In this document: positions 18,595 to 26,036 of the stretch, in pieces | Layout: every line of letters starts with the position of its first letter | How positions within the stretch are numbered: position 1 is the stretch's first letter | From: an uncultured Caryophanales bacterium | GTDB taxonomy: Bacteria > Bacillota_I > Bacilli_A > RFN20 > CAG-826 | Direction: 5' to 3' | Length of the DNA: 32,074 bases | Assembly (NCBI GenBank): GCA_946612115.1 | Contig: CAMOEI010000001.1 | Coordinates: forward strand, 194,936 to 227,009 | The notes under the pieces: generated by a model | What the model was told of the DNA's origin: nothing | Seen by the model: only the letters and a program-made list of their open reading frames with translations | The model's database searches: none | Made by a program: the position numbers and the translations under genes

Positions 18595-18811
18595 CCTTAT
18601 AGTTTTCAATCTCAGACGCTAGCTTTTCATCGTCGATTGGTTGAAGAACACGCTTCACTTCTTCGTCAGCAATTTGTTCTTCAGTTGGTTTATCATCAGT
18701 TTTTAATTTTGGTCTTAAATATAAGTAAATCAAGAAAGCGATGACCGCAATAACGACAATAACCGCAATAATGATTACTAATACCAACCAAGTTTGGTTA
18801 CCATTTCCCAT
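18581..18811 (-). CDS. Small single-pass membrane protein, unknown function
   Basis: 76 residues. A short polar N-terminus (MGNGNQTW) is followed by one very hydrophobic helix (residues about 9-32, almost all V, I, L and A), then a basic RPKLK stop-transfer and an acidic cytoplasmic tail (about 37-76) rich in Asp and Glu. The predicted topology is N-out, C-in. AGGA lies 7 bases upstream of the ATG, and the start is only 10 bases after the Fic-like gene stop, so the two are probably co-translated; its end overlaps hemW. I recognise no family. The hydrophobic segment and tidy ribosome site make a real gene likely. A role with the Fic-like protein is possible but is inference from position. Confidence 0.72.
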   Translation of the reverse strand: MGNGNQTWLVLVIIIAVIVVIAVIAFLIYLYLRPKLKTDDKPTEEQIADEEVKRVLQPIDDEKLASEIENYKDEED

Positions 18812-18821
18812 AAATCAATCC

Positions 18822-20258
18822 TCACTTCCTCTTAATTGGGGTATAAACGAACTTTTTACCCACTAGTTGCTTTTCATAATAGCCATATTCGACTAATTTA
18901 TCCATAGATGTACGTGCAGTTTCATACACACACTTTGTGGCTTTTTTATATTGTTCTATTGTATAGAACATTCCAAGGGTGCAATGTCTAGCGTAGAAAT
19001 ACGCTTGGCCCTTTTTCAATCTTACATCTAATTCAAGTAAATGTCTTTCTAATCTTTGAGCAGTTTTTTCATCTAACTCTTCTGGAATAAAACTGACCGC
19101 TAAACCAACTGGTTGAGTTTGGATAGGAGCAGGTGCAGACTTTTTCTCTTCAACTGCAGGAGCAGGTGCTACTTCTTTTATAGGCGCAGGTGCCGGTGTA
19201 GGAGTAGGGACTGGCTCAGGCTTCTTTTCCTCAGCCACCGGAATTGTGTATGTTTCTTTTGGCTCTTCGTCTAGTCTATAGAAATCATTTTTAATGATTT
19301 GAGTTGAATATTCCGCTAAAGAATCAAGGATCTTATAAGCTTCTTTTTCAACCAATTCTAGAGCAAATGTTAAGAAATAAGTAACGTCACTAGTTTGTTG
19401 GACCTCGTCAAAAATCTTTTGAACATAGACATCATTCTCATTTAAGAATGTCTCTAATGGAAAGAAGCTCGCAAATGTTCCTAATGAATAATGAGCAAGA
19501 ATTGCTTTAGCGTAAAGAACAGCAATTTCTCTATTATAATTAGAGAATGGTTGAACAAATCTAATGTAATAATAAGCGATTAGTGCTTTAGATACGACAC
19601 TTAAATTGGAGTTTTCAACAAAGTTGAATAAACCATCCATCATCTGCTCAATTAATACATGTGGAGCACTTCTATAAACACGCGAAATGACTGAGGAAGA
19701 ATTGATATCTTCAAAGTCCTTTTCACGGTAGAAATAGGTTAATTCACTATCGCCAACTAATCTACTATATAATTCTGCCAAGAAATCGACATCAACGTTG
19801 TTGACGTGTTTATTAGCAATATATTGTAGAGCCGAGAAGTATCTATCAAGTTCTGAATTTGGTTCTCTACTTTGACCATTAATAACGTCTTTAATGCGAT
19901 CTTCATCGCTAATAAGCATTGAACTCACACCAATATTTTGTAAACACTTTATAAAATAAAGTTGTCTAAAATGTTGCAAGTCACTATTAACTGGGGAGAG
20001 TTTATTATAATCGTTAAGTGCTCTACTTAATTTATTTTCAACTTCATTGAGTTTACTAGATACTGTTGGGCACAAACAGACTCGATATTGGTTCTTATCG
20101 ATGCCTTTGATGCTTAAATATCGATAGAATAATGAACGATAAGATAAAATCTTATCCCAAACTCCATCAATCATCGAAATCTTTAATTCTCTAGAAACTT
20201 GTTGCTTAGTTGCGTAGACATTTTCAGTAAAACGCATTGCTAAATCGTTATTGGCCAT
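18822..20258 (-). CDS. Fic-fold protein with degenerate catalytic motif and winged-helix tail
   Basis: 478 residues from the ATG at 20258, chosen because AGAGG lies 8 bases upstream. The middle (about 150-300) reads as a Fic domain: FYREKDFEDI, then VLIEQMMDGLFNFVEN, then KALIAYYYIRFVQPF before a helix. The catalytic HPFxxGNGR is replaced by QPFSNYNRE (236-244), losing the histidine, both glycines and the arginine, so AMP transfer by the usual mechanism is unlikely. Near the N-terminus SMIDG (28-32) resembles the S-x-IEG inhibitory motif with Asp for Glu. A Pro/Ala/Glu-rich linker (about 340-385) leads to a winged-helix-like end (about 405-478, with TARTSMDKLVEYGYYEKQ) as in Fic proteins that carry DNA-binding tails. 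It has its own promoter after lepA and is coupled to a small membrane protein. Function unknown; perhaps a regulator. Confidence 0.72.
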   Translation of the reverse strand: MANNDLAMRFTENVYATKQQVSRELKISMIDGVWDKILSYRSLFYRYLSIKGIDKNQYRVCLCPTVSSKLNEVENKLSRALNDYNKLSPVNSDLQHFRQLYFIKCLQNIGVSSMLISDEDRIKDVINGQSREPNSELDRYFSALQYIANKHVNNVDVDFLAELYSRLVGDSELTYFYREKDFEDINSSSVISRVYRSAPHVLIEQMMDGLFNFVENSNLSVVSKALIAYYYIRFVQPFSNYNREIAVLYAKAILAHYSLGTFASFFPLETFLNENDVYVQKIFDEVQQTSDVTYFLTFALELVEKEAYKILDSLAEYSTQIIKNDFYRLDEEPKETYTIPVAEEKKPEPVPTPTPAPAPIKEVAPAPAVEEKKSAPAPIQTQPVGLAVSFIPEELDEKTAQRLERHLLELDVRLKKGQAYFYARHCTLGMFYTIEQYKKATKCVYETARTSMDKLVEYGYYEKQLVGKKFVYTPIKRK

Positions 20259-20266
20259 ATCTATTA

Positions 20267-20271
20267 CCTCT
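20267..20271 (-). promoter_or_regulatory. Ribosome site deciding the Fic-like gene start
   Basis: AGAGG lies 8 bases before the ATG at 20258. An in-frame ATG at 20306 lies upstream of the predicted transcription start (about 20271), so it cannot be used from this promoter. Confidence 0.65.
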
Positions 20272-20277
20272 AGGGTC

Positions 20278-20306
20278 ATTATAAAAAAAGTAGATTCTAC
20301 TTTCAA
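20278..20306 (-). promoter_or_regulatory. Promoter for the Fic-like gene
   Basis: On the minus strand TTGAAA (20301-20306), a 17-base spacer and a perfect TATAAT (20278-20283). The spacer is itself a perfect inverted repeat that also forms the lepA terminator hairpin. Predicted transcription start near 20271 leaves a 13-base leader starting at the ribosome site. Confidence 0.8.
20283..20303 (-). terminator. Intrinsic terminator after lepA
   Basis: On the minus strand AAAGTAG, loop AAT and CTACTTT (20287-20303), followed by TTTTATAA. It lies about 45 bases past the lepA stop and overlaps the next promoter. The stem is modest, with two G-C pairs, so read-through is plausible. Confidence 0.6.
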
Positions 20307-20347
20307 TAAGAAACTAAAAAACCTACTAATTTTTTACCAACTTTTGA

Positions 20348-22162
20348 CTAATTATCTTCTTCGTCAATCGATAAGATTGACATGAATGCTTCTTGTGGAA
20401 CTTCTACAGATCCAACTTTCTTCATTCTCTTTTTGCCTTCTTTTTGCTTTTCTAGGAGCTTCTTTTTACGAGAAATATCTCCTCCATAACACTTAGCTAA
20501 TACATCTTTTCTAACCGCTTTAACATCTACTCTAGCGATAATCTTGCCTCCGATTGCGGCTTGAATAGGTATTTCAAATTGTTGTCTAGGAATAACGGTC
20601 TTAATACGTCTGATAATTCCTAGGCCCCTGCTATATGCGTGTGGGCGATAAACAATACTGCTCAAAGCATCGACTACTTGCCCGTTTAATAAGACATCCA
20701 TTTTGATTAAATCATTTGGACGATAATCTCCTGGTTCATAATCAAAGCTAGCATATCCTTTTGTGCAGCTTTTTAATTTATCGAAGAAATTGTAAACAAT
20801 TTCACTTAATGGTAATTCATAGACTAGAATCATTCGAGTGTCATCAAAATATTGAAGGTCTAGATAGATGCCTCTTTTTTCTTGGCATAACTCCATAACA
20901 GGTCCGACATATTCTTTAGGTGTCATAACACTAGCGCGAACATAAGGTTCTTCGATTCTATTGATTTTGGATGAGTCTGGTAATTTAGATGGGTTATCAA
21001 TATTAATGACTTCTCCGTTAGTCATCACTACGTGATATATAACCGATGGAGCCGTTAAGATGAGGTCGATATTGTATTCGCGTTCAAGTCTTTCTTGGAT
21101 GACATCCATATGAAGTAGACCTAAGAAACCACATCTAAACCCAAAGCCTAAGGCTTGTGATGTCTCGGGAACAAAATGTAACGACGCATCATTTAACGAT
21201 AGCTTTTCTAAAGCTTCTTTTAATTCTTGATAATCATCACTGTCGACAGGGTATAAGCCGCAATAAACCATCGGGTTTATGTTTCTATATCCAGGTAAAG
21301 CGGCAGATGCTGGTCTATCAAATAAGGTGACTGTGTCGCCAGGTCTAACATCCTTAATATCTTTGATTTGAGCGCAAATATAACCAACTTGTCCACACTT
21401 TAAAGTTTTTAACTTTATTTCATCAGGAGCTCTAATTCCTAATTCAGTGACGACATAGTCTTTATTTGACTGCATTAGTTTGATGTGATCTCCTACACTA
21501 ACGCTTCCTTCTTTAATTCTCACCATGATGACAACACCACGATATGAATCGTAATAGCTATCAAAGATAAGTGCTTGTAATGGATTATCATCACTTCCGC
21601 TTGGAGCAGGAATTTCTTTAACGATTGACTCTAATAAATCGTGAACATGGAATCCGGTCTTAGCAGAAACTTCGACACTCTTATCAGCGGGGATGCCGAT
21701 TCTTTTTTCAACTTCTTCTTTAGCCCATTCAGGCATCGCACTAGGCAAATCAACTTTGTTGATAACTGGAAGAATGGCTAAATCATTATCGATTGCGAGA
21801 TAAACATTAGCGAGTGTTTGAGCTTCAACTCCTTGAGTTGCGTCCACTACCAAAACCGCTCCCTCGCAAGCTGCTAATGAACGCGATACTTCATATGTGA
21901 AGTCGACATGGCCGGGAGTGTCAATTAAATTAAATATATACGTGTGTCCATCATCAGCTTTGTAGGATAATGTAACTGCGTTGAGTTTAATCGTGATTCC
22001 TCTTTCCCTTTCGAGGTCCATAGAATCGAGAATTTGATCTTTCATTTCTCTTTGAGAAATCGCTCCGGTCATTTCTAAAATACGGTCTGCCAAAGTTGAC
22101 TTACCGTGATCAATATGAGCGATGATTGAGAAATTTCTCGTATATTTTTGATCGAAATCCAT
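20348..22162 (-). CDS. lepA: Elongation factor 4 (LepA)
   Basis: Ribosome-associated translational GTPase proposed to back-translocate stalled ribosomes or to help initiation and assembly. The 604-residue protein shows [15 protein letters not shown] (P loop), RERGITIKL (G2), DTPGHVDF (G3) and NKVDLPSA (G4). Domains II, III and V follow, with the LepA-typical [35 protein letters not shown] and [19 protein letters not shown], and a C-terminal domain with [20 protein letters not shown]. Length is normal. No Shine-Dalgarno sequence precedes the ATG. An extended -10 (TGTTATAAT) ends 13 bases upstream, suggesting a leader of only about seven bases. Confidence 0.98.
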   Translation of the reverse strand: MDFDQKYTRNFSIIAHIDHGKSTLADRILEMTGAISQREMKDQILDSMDLERERGITIKLNAVTLSYKADDGHTYIFNLIDTPGHVDFTYEVSRSLAACEGAVLVVDATQGVEAQTLANVYLAIDNDLAILPVINKVDLPSAMPEWAKEEVEKRIGIPADKSVEVSAKTGFHVHDLLESIVKEIPAPSGSDDNPLQALIFDSYYDSYRGVVIMVRIKEGSVSVGDHIKLMQSNKDYVVTELGIRAPDEIKLKTLKCGQVGYICAQIKDIKDVRPGDTVTLFDRPASAALPGYRNINPMVYCGLYPVDSDDYQELKEALEKLSLNDASLHFVPETSQALGFGFRCGFLGLLHMDVIQERLEREYNIDLILTAPSVIYHVVMTNGEVINIDNPSKLPDSSKINRIEEPYVRASVMTPKEYVGPVMELCQEKRGIYLDLQYFDDTRMILVYELPLSEIVYNFFDKLKSCTKGYASFDYEPGDYRPNDLIKMDVLLNGQVVDALSSIVYRPHAYSRGLGIIRRIKTVIPRQQFEIPIQAAIGGKIIARVDVKAVRKDVLAKCYGGDISRKKKLLEKQKEGKKRMKKVGSVEVPQEAFMSILSIDEEDN

Positions 22163-22175
22163 AATTTCAAGGTGA

Positions 22176-22184
22176 ATTATAACA
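22176..22184 (-). promoter_or_regulatory. Extended -10 promoter close to lepA
   Basis: TGTTATAAT on the minus strand is a full extended -10 element with no good -35. It ends 13 bases before the lepA ATG, and no ribosome site lies between. Transcription from it would give a nearly leaderless mRNA. Confidence 0.55.
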
Positions 22185-22189
22185 TAATG

Positions 22190-24532
22190 TTAATTTTTGA
22201 AAAATCTTTGTATTGCTCCTTGCATTTCTTCTATTGATAAAACAACTTCGTAGTCGCTCCACTCTTTCTTGAACAAGTCTTTATAGTCATTCCACATATA
22301 TCTTTCGTCGATTAATAAGGCAACGCCTCGATCTGTTTCGCTACGTATTACGCGCCCGACTGCTTGCATGACTTTGTTCATGCCTGGATATATGTAGGCG
22401 TAAGCGAAACCGTTTTTGTCATCGAGTTTATATCTTTCGACGATTTCATTGCTTTCAAAATTGATTTTAGGCAAGCCAATTCCAACGATTGCTACACCGA
22501 TTAATGAATCGCCAACTAAGTCGATTCCTTCTCCGAAAGCCCCACCAATTATTGCTAAAGCAATATTAGTGTTTTTTGTCTCTTTTTTGAAATGAGAAAT
22601 GAAGTCGCTTTTTTCTTGCTCAGTCATATCTTTATTCTGAGTGTAGACATTAACGTTTTCTTCAAAATGAAGTTCACCTAAAAGATTGTCTAGATATTCA
22701 TAGCTTGGCAAATAAATAAAATAGTTTCCTTTTTTGTGTGAGACAAAGGATTCTAAATATCTGGCAACTTCAGAATATGTTTTATCGCGATCTTTATATC
22801 TAGTTGAGATTTTTGGGGCAATTAAAAGTTTCAAATTTTCCTTTGGAAAAGGTGATGATAATGTCAATGTTGGATTGTTAGAACTTCCTCCCAAAACATC
22901 GACGTAATAGTTCATTGGAGATAATGTTGCCGAAAATAAGACGGTGGATCTGACCGCCATCATGTTAGCGGCTAAAAACCTAGAAGCGTCTAAGCAATAT
23001 ATTTTAAAAGTGATATTCTTTTCGATTTTAGAAATATATAAGAGAAATCTATCTGATATTAAATCAGATATTCTCACTAATTTATTTGCTTCGATATAGA
23101 AATCAGTGAGTTCTTTGCTAATGTCACTATTATGAGCTTTACTCTCTTCTTGATATAGCAAGATGAATTTTGCTAGGACTTTCATCAAACCCTCTGGGAG
23201 TTCTTCAACCTTACTATTACCGTGTGGAAAACGTAAATCCAAAATATCGAATTCATTTTCAATTTTCTTAAGAATTATTTTTATTCTCTTGTTAGGTATT
23301 TTTCTTTGAGCCTTTTTCGCATCCTTTAGTTGATTTAAAGAAATCGATGCTGAATACATCTCTTTTGAACGGTCTACTAAGTTATGGGCCTCGTCTACTA
23401 AAACAAGGTGTTCTGGATTAACGTCATCAAAATATCTCTTTAAGTAGGAAATTGGATCAAAGACATAGTTATAATCACATATGATTATATCTGTATATAA
23501 AGATAAGTCTAATTCCAATTCAAACGGACAAATTGAATATTTATTTGCGATATGGCATATCGTGTCGTAATCAAAATCATCATATCGAATAATCGATTCT
23601 TTAATGACATCTTTAATCTTGTTGTAATAGCCTTTAGTGAATGGACATTCATCAGGGTTGCACGCAACGCCTTTGCTAAAACAAATCTTTTCTTTAGATG
23701 TTAATATGACACTTGAAATATTTAAGTTTTTGTCTCTAAGAATTGATAACGCCTGATGAGCGCTTTCTTTTCCTGTTGCCTTTGCGGTCAAATAAAAGAT
23801 TTTATTATTCTCCTTTTCTGGGAGGAATTTGATATATGGGAATAAAGTTGACATAGTCTTTCCTATTCCAGTAGGGGCTTCAACAAATAATTGTCCTCCG
23901 TGAGTAGCGACGCTATAAACGTATTTTGCGAGCTCTTTTTGCCCTTCACGATAAGAATCAAATGGGAACTCCAAATCTTTGATAGAAGCATTTCTACGCG
24001 CTGTATTTTCTAAAACAATGTTATAAAACTGGACGTACTCCTCTAATAAGGAATAAAGCTCTTTTTCTAAATCTGAGACAACATAGGTATATTGCTCAAT
24101 GAGTTTTTTTGAATCTTTTCCTTGTTTGATGTAGGTGAGTCTAACATCAATTGATTCTAATTCCATGACCTTAGCAAACATATATGCATAGCATTTTGCT
24201 TGCCCTAAATGCCACTCAATGTTATTGTCGCGGAATTCTTCTAATTCCATAACGGTGGTTTTGATTTCATCAACAATATAGTGTTTTGAACTTTTTTTGA
24301 TGATTCCATCCGCTCGACCTTGTAGAACAATCTCAATTCCATCGACATTAAAAGTTCTACTCAAAGCGTATTCTGAAATGTAATTATCACCTTGTTTAGA
24401 TTGATATAAGGCATGTAAAAGAGTTCCTTCTTGCATCGAAGAACGATTAAAGACGCGATTATCAATATCGCCTTTTCTTAAAAGAAAGTCCACCAGTTGA
24501 TGGACCGATAATTCAATTTTCGCTCTAGCCAT
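22190..24532 (-). CDS. PD-(D/E)XK nuclease / XPD-DinG-type helicase fusion
   Basis: 780 residues, a Rad3/XPD-like superfamily 2 helicase with an N-terminal RecB/Cas4-like nuclease domain. Nuclease: GRADG (Asp75), VDEIKT (Glu89, Lys91) and QAKCYAYM (Gln111, Tyr115) match the PD-(D/E)XK core and QxxxY motif. Helicase: EAPTGIGKT (Walker A, about 218-226), VDEAHN (DEAH box) and QAVGRVIRSETDRG (motif VI). Between Walker A and the DEAH box, Cys284, Cys291, Cys296 and Cys335 are spaced like the XPD/DinG iron-sulfur cluster ligands. It probably unwinds and trims branched or damaged DNA 5' to 3'. It starts directly at the fmt stop with no gap, so the two are cotranscribed. This architecture is known in Bacillota, but the exact role is not clear. 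Confidence 0.86.
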   Translation of the reverse strand: MARAKIELSVHQLVDFLLRKGDIDNRVFNRSSMQEGTLLHALYQSKQGDNYISEYALSRTFNVDGIEIVLQGRADGIIKKSSKHYIVDEIKTTVMELEEFRDNNIEWHLGQAKCYAYMFAKVMELESIDVRLTYIKQGKDSKKLIEQYTYVVSDLEKELYSLLEEYVQFYNIVLENTARRNASIKDLEFPFDSYREGQKELAKYVYSVATHGGQLFVEAPTGIGKTMSTLFPYIKFLPEKENNKIFYLTAKATGKESAHQALSILRDKNLNISSVILTSKEKICFSKGVACNPDECPFTKGYYNKIKDVIKESIIRYDDFDYDTICHIANKYSICPFELELDLSLYTDIIICDYNYVFDPISYLKRYFDDVNPEHLVLVDEAHNLVDRSKEMYSASISLNQLKDAKKAQRKIPNKRIKIILKKIENEFDILDLRFPHGNSKVEELPEGLMKVLAKFILLYQEESKAHNSDISKELTDFYIEANKLVRISDLISDRFLLYISKIEKNITFKIYCLDASRFLAANMMAVRSTVLFSATLSPMNYYVDVLGGSSNNPTLTLSSPFPKENLKLLIAPKISTRYKDRDKTYSEVARYLESFVSHKKGNYFIYLPSYEYLDNLLGELHFEENVNVYTQNKDMTEQEKSDFISHFKKETKNTNIALAIIGGAFGEGIDLVGDSLIGVAIVGIGLPKINFESNEIVERYKLDDKNGFAYAYIYPGMNKVMQAVGRVIRSETDRGVALLIDERYMWNDYKDLFKKEWSDYEVVLSIEEMQGAIQRFFKN

Positions 24533-25471
24533 TTATTTTAAATATTTTCCGAGTAAACCCTGGTTACCGTTAAGAAATGATTTATAGTCCATTCTATTTT
24601 TTCCTTCCTTTTGAAGTTCTAAAATGGAAACGATTCCATTATTTAATTGGACTTCTAAACCACTCTTGTCTGCCTTAACGATTTCTCCAACATTTCCTTT
24701 GATTTCATCAGAAACAATTTTGCATTTATAAATTTTTAATTTATTTTCATCTAAATAACAATAGGCCCCAGGAACATCTGAAAGGGCTCTAACCAATCCA
24801 AAAAAACGTTCCTTAGTGCCATTAATATCAAGTTTTTCTTCTTCTGGTTTAATGGTTGGACAAAAACTCACTAGAGAGTCATCTTGAGGAACTCCAGGCA
24901 ATTTGCCATCTAAATAATCAGGCAAAGTTCTTAATATGAGTCTTAACGCCGCTTCACCCATCTTTTTAAACAAAGATGTGGAGTTGTCGTCTTCCTCGAT
25001 AACAACTTCTTCTTTAGCGTACATCTCTCCGGCATCCATTTCTTTCACCATTTTCATCAAGGTCATGCCAGTAACTTTGTCATTATTCATTAAAGCGTAT
25101 TGGATAGGCGCTGCCCCACGATATTTTGGTAATAAACTTCCATGAAGATTAATACAACCTCTTGTTGGAATGTCTAAAAGCCCTTGTGGGACGATTTGTC
25201 CATACGCCAATGTGACAATTACATCAGGAGCGATATCTCTAACAAATTCATAGTCTTTCCTAATTCTTTCTGGTTGATAAGTAGGAATATTATATTTATT
25301 TGCCACTGCTTTAGTAGGAACTGGTTCTAAAATCTTTTTTCTTCCAACTGGACGATCTGGTTGAGCAATAAGCGCAACAACGTTAAAACCATTTGAAATA
25401 AGTCCTTCAAGAACATAAGCGGATATTTCAGGAGTTCCCATAAAGATGATTTTTTCGCTTCTACTATTCAT
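24533..25471 (-). CDS. fmt: Methionyl-tRNA formyltransferase
   Basis: Formylates initiator Met-tRNA with 10-formyl-tetrahydrofolate before translation initiation. The 312-residue protein has the N-terminal FMGTPEISAYVLEGL, LIAQPDRPVGR, the formyl-transfer site INLHGSLLPKYRGAAPIQYA (Asn and His catalytic) followed by MDAGEMY (Asp), and a C-terminal OB domain with FFGLVRALSDVPGAY. Length is normal. A good promoter lies upstream (TTGAGA-N17-TATAAT), but no Shine-Dalgarno sequence is visible in the roughly 18-base leader. It is divergent from the phosphodiesterase gene and abuts the nuclease-helicase gene. The usual partners priA, def and rsmB are not in this window. Confidence 0.97.
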   Translation of the reverse strand: MNSRSEKIIFMGTPEISAYVLEGLISNGFNVVALIAQPDRPVGRKKILEPVPTKAVANKYNIPTYQPERIRKDYEFVRDIAPDVIVTLAYGQIVPQGLLDIPTRGCINLHGSLLPKYRGAAPIQYALMNNDKVTGMTLMKMVKEMDAGEMYAKEEVVIEEDDNSTSLFKKMGEAALRLILRTLPDYLDGKLPGVPQDDSLVSFCPTIKPEEEKLDINGTKERFFGLVRALSDVPGAYCYLDENKLKIYKCKIVSDEIKGNVGEIVKADKSGLEVQLNNGIVSILELQKEGKNRMDYKSFLNGNQGLLGKYLK

Positions 25472-25495
25472 ATATCTTTGATATACCCAAAAGTA

Positions 25496-25524
25496 ATTAT
25501 ATACGCAAAGTCATCGTTTCTCAA
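25496..25524 (-). promoter_or_regulatory. fmt promoter
   Basis: On the minus strand TTGAGA (25519-25524), a 17-base spacer and TATAAT (25496-25501). Transcription start is expected near 25489, giving a leader of about 18 bases without a clear ribosome site. Confidence 0.75.
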
Positions 25525-25536
25525 ACCAAAACAATA

Positions 25537-25542
25537 TATAAT
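25537..25542 (+). promoter_or_regulatory. Phosphodiesterase -10 box, 6 bases from the ATG
   Basis: A perfect TATAAT is followed by only GAGCGC before the ATG at 25549. Transcription should start at or next to the start codon, giving a leaderless message; no ribosome site is present. The -35 region (around 25513-25519) is weak. Confidence 0.55.
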
Positions 25543-25548
25543 GAGCGC

Positions 25549-26010
25549 ATGAAGATTTTACTAGTGAGCGACACGCACGGAAAAAACGAGCTTCTCCCTT
25601 TGTTAGTCACTCAATACCCTAATATGGACTATTACTTGCATTTGGGCGATTCACAAAGTGATCCATATAGTTTGTTCCCATTTGATTCAGTTAAAGGAAA
25701 CTGTGATTATTTCCCTTTTGATGAAATGAGAAGATTAAACACTCCATATGGATACCTCTTAGCCAAACACAAACCATTTAATTCTTATAAAGAATTGTTA
25801 GGTGTCAAGATCGCAGTTTATGGTCATACACATATGGTGAAAGTTGAAAAAATTGATGATATAGTCTATATTTGTCCTGGTTCGCTAACGTTGCCACGTG
25901 ATGGAGACGAAGGCACCTATATCATATTGGATATAGAAAAAGAGAAAATCAAAGTTTCGGTTTACGAGGTAAATTCAAAATCTATTCTCTCTTATTATGA
26001 AATAATGTAA
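25549..26010 (+). CDS. YfcE/MJ0936-family metallophosphoesterase
   Basis: Small 153-residue calcineurin-like phosphodiesterase with a two-metal active site. Metal motifs appear in order: LLVSDTHGKN (D-x-H), HLGDSQSD (GD), VKGNCDYF (GNCD) and AVYGHTHMVKVE (GHTH), then CPGSLTLPRDG, which is typical of the YfcE/YsnB/MJ0936 group. Such enzymes act on model phosphodiesters, and the natural substrate is usually unknown. It starts a plus-strand group: the ligase-ACP gene begins 26 bases downstream. The phosphodiesterase could act on a nucleotide or phosphopantetheine-related product of its neighbour, but that is only inference from adjacency. Confidence 0.92.
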   Translation: MKILLVSDTHGKNELLPLLVTQYPNMDYYLHLGDSQSDPYSLFPFDSVKGNCDYFPFDEMRRLNTPYGYLLAKHKPFNSYKELLGVKIAVYGHTHMVKVEKIDDIVYICPGSLTLPRDGDEGTYIILDIEKEKIKVSVYEVNSKSILSYYEIM

Positions 26011-26036
26011 AATACACAAGGAAAGCAGGTAAACAT

